Assembly (NCBI GenBank): GCA_027422505.1
Contig: JAPQWV010000761.1
Coordinates: 124,001-188,000, forward strand
DNA from: Craterostigma plantagineum
Taxonomy: Eukaryota; Streptophyta; Magnoliopsida; Lamiales; Linderniaceae
Direction of reading: 5' to 3'
Length of the DNA: 64,000 bases
Shown here: positions 54,974-64,000 of the stretch, piece after piece
Position numbering within the stretch: position 1 is the first letter of the stretch
Layout: each line of letters opens with the position of its first letter
The notes under the pieces: generated by a model
What the model saw: the letters and a program-made list of their open reading frames with translations, nothing else
Told to the model about the DNA's origin: nothing
Database searches by the model: none
Position numbers and translations under genes: made by a program

Positions 54974-57031
54974 ATGGATGCATACTAGCTCGGAAATGAC
55001 AACGTCCACCGATTTTGCAACGAGGCGAATATACCGTGTGGGGGAGCCGCTTCCTCAGTTTCATCGCTCTAAAAGATCAGGCCGAGAATTTACTGAAGTC
55101 ACTAGAAGAGGGACCAGCACAGTTTTGGGTACATGTCCCCGGTGACGAAACGGCAACTCCTCAAATTCCTGCATCTAGGCGACTGAAGGAGGCTAGCGAG
55201 TACACAATTGAGGAGAGAGCTCGAGCTAAGGCAGATCTAGTAGCCATGAACACCCTCATGCAAGGCATCCCCAACGACATATACCGACAGATAGATAGCC
55301 TTTCATCATCTAAAGGAATGTTGAACTGCATAGGATGATGCAGAGGACGGAAGTTGGCATAAAGGCCAAAAAAGGCGAACATTCTCACCGCTTACGACTC
55401 CTTCACAGCAAAGCCTGAGGAGAGTCTATACGAGATCTACCAAAGATACCTCACTCTTCTCAACGAGATGAGGAAGATAGAGATCACGAAGACCAACATG
55501 GAGACAAACATCAGATTTCTATCTTCTCTGCCCGCGGAATGGAAGAAGATATCCACTCAGATTCGACAAAATAAAGATTTAGAGGAGTTGGATGTCCATG
55601 CCGTGTTTGACAATCTCGCAAAGCATCCGGATGATATAAGCGAGATTCTCAAGGAGCAGAAAGGCAAACAGAACGAAGACATTGTTGCCTTAGTCTCGGA
55701 GAAGAGGAGCTCAAGATCAAGAAAGGAAAAGACCGTTAGGCCTCCTTCACCTTCAGAGTCAGAAGAAGAGTCGGACTCCGACATTGAGCCAAATCTGAAA
55801 GCTCTAGGAAAGCAGTTAGCTCTCATAGGACAAATGATGAGCAAGAAGTACTTCAAGAAGAAGTCTTCAACCTCAGCCAACTGACTTCGGACTACAAGCT
55901 CTAAAAACAAAGAACGTGCACCGGAGAGCTCCGATGTCAAGAATCCTAAGGAGGCTAACAAATACTTCAACTGTGGCAAGCCAGGTTACTTCGCCAGAGA
56001 GTGCACTCTTCCGAAGAAGAGAGATGCCACCTACTACTCCAGAAAGCTCCAATTGACAAAACAGAAAGAAGCTGGAGTAGCTCTCATGGCCGAACAGGAC
56101 AAATGGCTCGAGGACACGTCGAGTTCTGAAGAAGATAATTTAGCTCTCATGGCCTGTCTCGACAACGAATCAGACGCCGGGACATCCAATCATACGGACG
56201 ACGATAACGCATCCACTTCGTCACAAGAGGTAGTCTCTTCTTCCACATTATTGACCATGTTAGATTCATATAAAAAACTATATGCTAACATGAAACGTGA
56301 GCAGAAAAGTATTAAGGAAGTAGAGGATAAACTCGCGAGATCACAGGAGAAGATAAATAGTCTCGAATTAGAACTTAGGAGCTCTACTCCAAAAATAGAT
56401 GAACTTACTAAGAGCCTCCATTCCAGAGAGACTAGTCAACCTCAACTAGGACAACAGAGCGAAAAGATTAAGGAATTAGAAGATAGGCTAGCAAATAACT
56501 ACAATTGCTTGGTTAGAAATCTCAACGAGAAAGCCATTTTAAATTGTAGGATAACCGAAGCTACCTCTAAGATCACTAACTTAGAAGCTCAATTAGATTT
56601 ACATCAAATGCTAAGATTAGTGAGTTAGTAAGGATTTAGACGCCTGTCAAGCCGCTGAACTAACCGTGGAAAATAATTTTGCTCTCCTAGGTGAGGAACG
56701 CAAGAAACTATATGCCAAAGTAAAGAAATTAGACGATATAGTTACGCGTAGGGGACAATCCGAACAGAAAATATTTTTGAACAAGCCCAAGGATATAGAG
56801 TTCTATAATCCTATAGAAGGCATAGGTTTCACTAACCCGCGTGTTTTACAAAAGAAAGAAATATACGATGTTAAACACATGGGCTTAGGAATAACCTCTC
56901 TTAGAAATTTTACTGAATCGTCCTATGAAAATACTTTCGATTCATCCATTAGACAAGGTCCACATGGTCCAGAAGTCCCCTTTGACTACAAAGAACTATA
57001 TGAAAGGACAAAAATAGGAAAGAAACTCTAA
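54974..57031 (+). pseudogene. C1 gag: capsid, degenerate zinc knuckle, coiled-coil tail
   Basis: The capsid-like domain (55015-55884) has YTVWGSRFLSFIALKDQAEN, AQFWVHVPGDE and IDSLSSSKGM in one frame and TNMETNIRFLSSLPAEWKKI in another. The knuckle near 55965 reads KYFNCGKPGYFARECTLPKK: the first Cys and the His have become Tyr, so zinc binding should be lost. Frame 56053-56628 is an acidic stretch followed by a coiled coil (SQEKINSLELELRSS, IKELEDRLANNYNCLVRNL). Frame 56666-57031 ends the tail. Stops at 55882 and 56626 and frame changes divide the parts. Confidence 0.85.
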
Positions 57032-58020
57032 CACCTGTCTGCAATTTAGTTCTTCTACCTCTTGACTCTCAAACACACCACGAGGAAGTTAAAGCGTTAA
57101 TTATAAAAATTCTCTCTACAAACACCCTATCATAAAACAGAGTCACAGGCAAAGTTAGAAAAAGAACGAGAGAATTTCGAAGCTGAAAAGAAAACATTCT
57201 TTAAGGAGATGGAAATCTCAAGGCTTCCTCGTCCTCCCAAACTACCTCTCACGCTATTACAAAAAGCGTGAAAAATGAAAAATCGCCTTTGAAAGATAAA
57301 AATTGTAAAAATAATTCTGTTAAAAGTGCTATGACTAATTTTACTTTACCTACGTCTACAGGGAGCGTAGCGTCAGCACTAAAAACAAAGGCAAGAGTGT
57401 CTAGCACTAAGATATAGAAGGAGCCATTAGATTTAAATGTTTCTGAGCATGCTACTCCTTCTGTTACAATAAAAGACACTCGTAGAAATAAAAGAGCTAT
57501 TTCCATATTTAAGATAGTTGCTTCTACTTGTTCACTTCAGCCGATCACCTTTACAAGCACCAACTTCGAAATAGGCTCTATGTCAAAAATTAATCATTCT
57601 TAAACAAATGCCACTAGGAAGACTTGTAGGAAACAAGATCCAGCCATAAAGAAAGCTTAGAACGCTGTACATGCTTGTATTCACCTAAGGTATCCCGTAG
57701 AGATTAAATCCCCCAAACACGTTAGGAGATTACATCAAGAAAAGATCTTTTCCTCAATCAAACCTAACAAAGCATTTGTACGTGCTGAAATTAACCTTGC
57801 CTGCAAGGTTCAACCCAAATGGGTTCCTAAATCTCCGCCTAGGTCGACAAAAGCCGAAAAGGCCAAGTCACCTAAAGAGGTCAAACCCAAGCCCACTTCT
57901 TCGAAAGTGGCTCGGGTTATCAAAACTCCCCAAAGTAATAATTTAAGAACCATATTAGAACCAAAAATTCTGCTAATCTGAGAGGACTCATGTTTAAATG
58001 GGTACCTAAAGCTCTCTAAC
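57032..58020 (+). pseudogene. C1 gag-protease spacer (broken)
   Basis: Low-complexity, Lys/Ser/Pro-rich remnants in changing frames (for example a stretch with EVKPKPTSSKVARVI near 57880), ending in KWVPKAL just before the protease. No long frame survives. The counterpart in B2 is 40877-41494. Confidence 0.5.
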
Positions 58021-58300
58021 CTGTTTTTGCAGATCCATCATGTGTGGTACCTTGACACGGGTTGCTCCACACACATGACGGGAAATCAAGAACTGCTGAG
58101 CAACTAGAAAGACCAGCCAAACGGCAAAGTCAGTTTTGGGAACAATGATTCAGCCCCTATTCTAGGACTTGGGGATATCATTCTGAAGAATCTGATTATA
58201 AAAGATGTCTCATACGTCGAAGGCCTCCGCCATAATTTGTTCAGCATAGGCCAATTCTGTGACAAAGGCTTCCAGGTGGTCTTTCATGCTGACCGGTGAA
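58021..58300 (+). pseudogene. C1 protease
   Basis: HHVWYLDTGCSTHMTGNQEL holds the catalytic Asp-Thr-Gly. VSFGNNDSAPILGLGDI and HNLFSIGQFCDKGFQVVFHA follow. A TAG near 58106 and a TGA near 58298 interrupt the frame. Confidence 0.82.
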
Positions 58301-59800
58301 GAATTTTGGACAGTCAGGACACAGAACTCCTCTATGGACTTCGGAAATCAAATCTTTACACGATTAATCTGACGTCCGTGCGGCCCTCGAGAGCTGTATG
58401 CCTCATATCTCAGATTGATTTACAGAGGAACAGCTTATGGCATCAGCGACTGTCTCATATGAATATGAAAGCTCTCCAACATCTTTCTACGAAAAGGTTG
58501 GTTCAAGGTCTGCCAACTATACTACTACAAAGGGAGCATCAGTGTTCGGCATGCCAATTAGGAAAAATGAAGCAAGCATCCCATCACATCAAGCAACTTG
58601 GGTCTACATCTCGAGCACTGGAACTAATCCACATGGATCTCTGTGGGCTGATGCAGACTCAAAGCATAAATGGAAGAAAGTACTTGCTAGTGATCGTCGA
58701 TGACTACTCTCACTACACTTGGACAGAGTTCCTCCGAACCAAAGATGAGACCGGGGACTTGATCATTAACTTTGTGAACACTACTCAAAATCTGCTGGAA
58801 CAGACTATCCAAGTCATTCGAACAGACAATGGAATTGAGTTCAAGGACAGACGTCTCAGTGAATTTTATCAAAAAATTGGATAAGTCAACAATTCTCAGC
58901 CGCAAAAACACCTCAACAAAATGGGGTCGTTGAAAGGAAAAATCGAACCATCGTGGAAGCAGCTCGAACAATGCTGATTCATTTCGGAGTTCCACACTTT
59001 CTATGGGCTGAAGCAGTTATTACCGCCTGTTTTACTCAAAACAGGACGATGGTTCACAAAAGGTTCAACAAGACTCCGTACGAGATTGTGAATAATAGAG
59101 TACCCAATATCTCTTTCTTTAAAGTCTTAGGGTGCAAGTGCTTTTTGGCGAACGACCGAGAGCAACGTGCCAAGTTCGACCCTAAAGCATTCAAAGCGAC
59201 TTTCGTCGGGTATTCTTCAACCTCGAAAGCGTACCGAGTATATGTCAAGTCCAACCACACAATCAAAGAAAGCTACAACGTTAGTTTCCACGAAGTGGCG
59301 GATATGGCTTCTGGGCAAGTCAGTCCAGGACCCGTGCTTAACACGATGGCTCCTGCACACCGCAGTTCAGGACCCGTATCCAACCAGATAGCTTCTGAAT
59401 ACAACAGTTCTGAACCTGTTTTCACTGGTGTGTTGGCACAAAACCAACAGAAGATGGCAACAACTTTGAAATCAACGTCAGGAGAAGCATTAAGACTCGC
59501 ATTAGGCGATCTGAACTCTCTCTTCGAGCCTGTATATCGGTCATATACACCTATAGTGGATTCTTCACCTAACGAGGCCGATGTACCTAGTACTTCTCAC
59601 GTCCCTACCTCACCCATTCAGAATTGCCACAGAATAACGAAGAACCTACAATGGTTACTGAGGAAGAATTATCAGAGACGATCGTTCCAAGTACAGAAGT
59701 GGAACTTCCTCAAACAATTGAACAATCGGAGATCATTGGAAATCTAGAACCACAACTGGTTGACGTATCTTCCTCAGCCCTGCTGCATGAGCACAAGTGC
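58301..59800 (+). pseudogene. C1 integrase
   Basis: Frame 58306-58884 has the zinc-binding part (LWHQRLSHMNMKALQHL, CSACQLGKMKQASHH) and core motifs LIHMDLCG, VDDYSHYTW and VIRTDNGIEFKDRRLSEF. A frame change near 58880 separates it from frame 58953-59747, which would continue from PQQNGVVERKNR (the third catalytic acid) through FLWAEAVITACFTQNRTMVH, KTPYEIVNNRVPNISFFKVL and FVGYSSTSKAYRVYVKS. All three catalytic acids are present but in two frames. The end is a Ser/Pro/Val-rich linker. Confidence 0.88.
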
Positions 59801-61419
59801 ACTAGTTCCCATCTAGTTGATCAAATAATTGGCGATCTTTCGAGCGGAGTAAGGACACGTCGTCAGCTCAATCTTTTCAGCTGCTTCTTAAGCCAAAATG
59901 AGCCTACTAAAGTAGCAGACGCAGTACGAGACCCGGATTGGATAATTGCAATGCAAGAAGAAATTCATTATTCGAACGTCTTCAAGTGTGGACCTTAGTA
60001 CCCGTACACATGGGAAAACAATAATCGGAACCAAATGGGTATTCAAAAATAAGAAGAATGAAGATGGTGAAGTGATCCGGAACAAAGCAAGGCTAGTTGC
60101 GAAGGGTACAATCAACAGGAAGGCATCGACTCGACGAGACATATGCTCCTGTTGCCCGAATAGAAGCTATCCGCCTTCTCCTGGCTTATGCAGCTCACAA
60201 AGACTTCAAAGTCTATCAGATGGATGTTAAGACCGTCTTTCTCAATGGCGTGTTAAAAGAAGAAGTCTACGTCGCTCAGCCGGAAGGCTTCATTGATCAA
60301 GAAAATCCCGATCACGTCTATCGATTGGACAAAGCTCTCTATGGACTAAAACAAGCCCACGTGCTTGGTACGATGTCTTGAGTGATTTCCTCGTGAAGTC
60401 TGAATTCATGCGAGGAACGATAGACACAACCCTCTTCATCAAATGGCAAGACAAAGATCTGATGGTCGTTCAAGTATACGTCGACGATATCATCTTCGGA
60501 TCAACTAATCTGCAACTTTGCACGAAGTTTGGGGATCTTATGAAAAATAAGTTCGAGATGAGTCACATGGGAGAGATGCAGTTCTTCTCAGGACTACAAG
60601 CAAGGCAACTCGAAGATGGGATTTTCATCAGTCAGACAAAATACATCAAGGATATTCTGAAGAAATTCCATCAAGACCAGAGCAAGCCTCTTAGCACTCC
60701 TATGTCACCAAGCTGCAAGCTGGATGCCGATCCCGCTGAAAGACGGTCGACATCACACTATATCGAAGTATCATTTGATCTCTTCTTTACCTCACTTCGA
60801 GCCGACCAGACATCATGTTTGCCACTTGCTTATGTGCCCGTTTTCAAGCTGATCCCAAAGAACCCAATATGCTCGCGGTCAAAAGGATTCTGCGTTACCT
60901 TAAGGGCACTTCTACCCTCGGACTATGGTATCCAAAGGGTTCGAACTTCAATCTTATCGGCTATACTGACGCTGATTATGCAGGTTGCCGAATGGACAGG
61001 AAAAGCACGTCCGATGGCGCTCTATTTCTAGGCGAAAAGCTGGTCTGCTGGTCATCCAAAAAGCAAAACTGTGTGTCAACTTCGACGGCCGAAGCGGAAT
61101 ACGTGGCAACCGCCAGTTGTTGCTCCCAGATGCTGTGGATGCGAACTCAGCTTCGCGACTATGGGTACAATTTAAATAATATACCCATATATAGTGATAG
61201 TCAGAGTGCCATCTCTATTACTTGCAATCATGTTCATCACTCACGCACAAAACACATAGACATTAGATATCACTTTATCAAAGATCATGTAAAAAAGGCA
61301 CCATAGATATGTATTTTATGAACACGGAGTTCCAACTAGGTGACATTTTCACCAAGGCATTGGATGAAAAACGATTTCAATTCCTTGTCGGAAACTTAGG
61401 CATGTTGAATCTTCCGTAA
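59801..61419 (+). pseudogene. C1 reverse transcriptase and RNase H
   Basis: Pieces: SSHLVDQIIGDLSSGVRTRR (59624-59998); KTIIGTKWVFKNKKNEDGEV (59946-60230); [40 protein letters not shown] and [13 protein letters not shown] (60097-60381); [14 protein letters not shown] with the catalytic YVDD (near 60475) and GEMQFFSGLQARQLEDGIFI (60378-61031); RNase H with GYTDADYAGCRMDRKSTSDG and SSKKQNCVSTSTAEAEYVAT (60815-61306); and the end GMLNLP with TAA at 61417-61419. At least five frame changes or stops occur. Key acids are preserved, so decay is moderate. Confidence 0.9.
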
Positions 61420-64000
61420 TATGTGCTTTACCTGTCTTCTGTGCTACAAAATGTTCTATGCCATGCGTTCTTTGCTTATATGCCTTATCTTGCGTGAATT
61501 AATAAAAAAATAAATACTATACATATACCTATACTATAGGGGGATGAAGAAATTCTTTAGGATGCTTTGATCTAATGTCACTTAGAATTTCGCCCCGACA
61601 TGCGATCGATTTAATTGCTTAATTTTGTCAGTCAAAGTCGCATTCTTGTGTTTAAATGTCATTAGGTTGCTCCACTAGACACAAAGCCACTATACATACG
61701 AGAGGTCTCAAGCCTTGATCATTTCTTCCTTGGATCTATTCTCGAGTGAGTCACACATCAATTGCTTGTCTTAATAGTGATACTTGGCTTCATACTCACC
61801 TTGCCTCAGATCGTTAGGAAAATGATAAGGGCGCTTAGGTTATTCCTCAATCGGCCTTATAAATCTTTTTCCCTCTTACTCATTAGCCCTTAGTCATCCA
61901 ATTCTCCGACGTCCTTTTCTTCCTTTGAATCCCATTCCCAGCCCTCAACCGTAATCTATACCTTCGGATGGTTATTCAAACGAAAAAAGGAGGGGGAAAA
62001 AATAAGGAGGATGATAACAAAGAAGGCATTGCTCAACGCGCAAAAATTAGACCAAAGGAACCTGCCTTCCGACTATCTCTTAGAAGGTGGCATGGATCCT
62101 GTTGTGAACTTCTCCAGCGATAATCTCGTATGCTCGTTAGAACGGCTGGAAAGAGGAGCACCACGAAGTGAACTTCTCCAACGATAATCCGATTTTATAT
62201 GGGGAAACGAGAAGAGGAGCGCAGCCTCGGGGACGAATTCCATAACCGTGAACTTTTCCAAATAGATAATCTCTGAAACCTCTCTAGGGATTAAGAGAAG
62301 AGGAGCACGGTATCGACTCGACAACAAACAAGAAGAACTTCGCCTACGATATCTCCTATAGCCTCGTGGAGAAGCGGAGCTTCAACTTGAGCATAGCATA
62401 AAAAGGGATAATTCTTAAAAGAAAAGGAAGGAGTAAAGATCGAAAAAAAAGAAGAGAAGACGCCGAAAAAAAAACAAAAGGGAGACGGACGAGAAATGGA
62501 AGATGACGAAGAGGTAAGCTCACTTTCCTATAAATTCCTTCCCTTCTAAGTCCTAGCCAAACTAAATCCTTACAACCCTTTGATTCCAATCGACGGTCTC
62601 TCGCTTAGGTGAAATGATTAAAAATGCCTCGATCACAGGTAAATTAACTTAAAATTGTTGTGTTGACTTGTGTGATATAAATTAAAAATCCCAAGTTAAA
62701 AATAATCGAGTGCTAGAGCGAACCTAGTAAGAGTTGTCGAAATGGACCAGTCTATGAACTTAGGACTTTAGTTTGATGACATGACTTGACGGCATTTTTC
62801 TTCTTTCAAATGTCTCGTAAAATTTTAGGTGTGACAATTGATCAAAGCAAAATAATCTGACCACATACTATAATAATAGTAATATGAAAAAAAAGAAACA
62901 ATTTCGCACATTTTGACATGAAATATCATATTTCATATGCGTTGAATTGACTAAATGCAAATTTGTTTTATTTATCGCTCTTACCCTCACACAATACCTC
63001 TAGTACATGTTTTTGAGGACCATGTATATGTGCGTACTAGGCAAAATTGTGTGTTCTATGCTTGTGAATTGAAGAGATTTCATATGCTTGCATAGTTAGT
63101 CAATTTTTGCATTATTTGAGGGGGAGCAAATATAAAATTCGTGCATTAGCTCCAAATATTCTTGACGTTTTTCTCTTAGCGTTTCAGATTCCTACAAACA
63201 AAATTACGGAGGAAGACGTCTACAAGGAAAGGGGCTAGTCACAAGACCAAATGTTACATGCCTAAAATAATTGTTGATTAACTCCATTACTTCTAACGTC
63301 CTCTTTCTAAGTGGTACAGATTTTTTGATCTCTGCCAAGGGAGCTAGACGTCACTACACGGAAAATACAGGAAGTCAATTGCATTTATTTACTTCTAAGG
63401 GGGAGCCTTACAATATGATTTTACTCGAAATAGGGGTTAATCTGAAAATTACTATCGAGAAACGTGATAGAAGACTTAATTCACGATCATAAGTTTCTCG
63501 ATCGTAAACAGTGTTGGGAACAATTGTTGATTAACCGCGATAATTTGCCATCGAAAAAATTTGAATTGAGAAGCAATTTTCGAATCAAAAAATTTCTCGA
63601 GCGCAAATAGTAATGGGCCTGATCCCTTAATCGCAAAACGTCAAATCGCAAAAACCCAACATTGATCTGCAGAGAATAATAAAAGTTCACTTTCTTGTCA
63701 GTCGAAAAATTTTTCTCACGCAACCCTAATCGCAAAAAATTCTCTATCGAGACACTTTCACAGACAGCTCATTTTCTCGAAATCTTTAGATTTTTAACAC
63801 CAAACTGTCTGTTTAAGGTAGAAAAGAGATTCTTTTAACATTTGCGTGTGATTTACCTTCATTAGCATCTGCATTTTGAAGTTTTTCGCATGTTTAGACT
63901 TAGATTCTCGAATGTTCTTCAAAACTGATAAATCGTATACTGTTTTATAGTGATTTAGGCTTGATTATGAGTGTTATTTGAGAGCCTGCACTTAACATAG
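61420..64000 (+). other. C1 post-pol non-coding region
   Basis: It follows pol and matches C0 1525 to about 4100 in order. Noticeable parts are a GGGGGATGAAG start (about 61540), an AG-rich block (61980-62020 and 62400-62510), the tandem module (62104-62400), purine-tract units (63118-63405) and a CTCGATCG/TTTCTCG-rich end (63480-63780). The short frames here are not shared with C0 and are not called. Confidence 0.6.
62104..62400 (+). repeat. Tandem module (GTGAACTTCTCC type) in C1
   Basis: Units start at 62104, 62168, 62248 and about 62333. GTGAACTTCTCCAACGATAA in unit 2 is identical to C0 unit 2, and unit 4 ends in GGAGAAGCGGAGCTTCAACT, itself a small hairpin (GAAGC...GCTTC type). Spacing equals that in C0 to within a base or two. 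Confidence 0.7.

Larger units (their letters stand above)
53541..64000 (+). mobile_element. Copia element C1 (A family), 5' LTR to beyond window end
   Basis: A plus-strand Ty1/copia element with 5' LTR, PBS, leader, gag, protease, integrase, RT-RNase H and at least 2.6 kb of post-pol DNA. The 3' LTR and probable post-pol ORF lie past 64000. Its LTR is family A, linking the A1-A3 fragments (3' LTR plus post-pol ORF) to this gag-pol. By analogy with D and A3 the full element should be about 14-15 kb. All coding parts carry stops or frame changes. Confidence 0.88.

Noticed and set aside
1..64000. An organised multi-gene system (biosynthetic cluster, resistance-gene cluster, or organelle-derived insert).
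   Set aside because: Apart from the erlin gene, every supported coding region is retrotransposon-derived. I saw no NBS-LRR, P450, terpene synthase, plastid or mitochondrial genes.

Overview
The window looks like a repeat-dense stretch of a flowering-plant (probably eudicot) nuclear chromosome. It holds one recognisable host gene, with plant-type introns, surrounded by nested LTR retrotransposons. The primer-binding sites match the 3' end of plant initiator-tRNA-Met. The Ty1/copia proteins have the features of the plant SIRE/Maximus-like group, and the one Ty3/gypsy element is a chromodomain-bearing, Tekay-like chromovirus. I saw no bacterial, organellar or viral gene cluster, no RNA gene and no CRISPR array.

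Layout. 1-4369: 3' end of a plus-strand copia element (C0). 4370-6723: 3' LTR and internal tail of a minus-strand, pol-less element (B1). 6724-12760: 3' LTR and post-pol ORF of a minus-strand element (A1), split by an 1888-bp solo LTR (9207-11094). 12761-13505: a second A fragment (A2). 13506-18644: gene island with an intact nine-exon erlin (SPFH/band 7) gene on the minus strand (14581-16897). A foldback element (17013-18485) lies just upstream of its promoter and itself carries a Mutator-type MITE (17150-17580) flanked by an exact 9-bp target duplication. 18645-24255: minus-strand copia E with an unusually long LTR (about 1.6 kb). 24486-44141: minus-strand, pol-deleted element B2, split by the complete 14-kb copia element D (26910-40871), which has both LTRs, PBS, PPT and a perfect TAGGT target duplication. 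44142-45686: plus-strand gag fragment C2. 45687-50084: minus-strand A3. 50085-53540: 3' part of a gypsy chromovirus. 53541-64000: plus-strand copia element C1 of the A family, whose 3' LTR lies outside the window.

How the parts fit together. The A-family and D-type elements share one plan: short LTR (about 300-350 bp), long leader rich in CGAAAA/TTTCTCG words, gag with a coiled-coil tail, PR-INT-RT-RH, a long post-pol non-coding region, an extra post-pol ORF, PPT and LTR. No retroelement reading frame in the window is intact. D is the youngest by LTR comparison but its frames are still shifted. The B elements keep LTRs, PBS, a gag tail and the post-pol region but have lost everything from the protease active site to the end of pol, so they could only have moved with proteins supplied in trans.

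The observations most worth following up are the extra post-pol ORF found in at least two LTR families, an inverted repeat over the TATA box in all three short LTR families (A, B and D), repeated non-coding modules conserved between C0 and C1, and the nested transposons abutting the erlin promoter. All calls were made by eye; coordinates of degenerate element edges are approximate.
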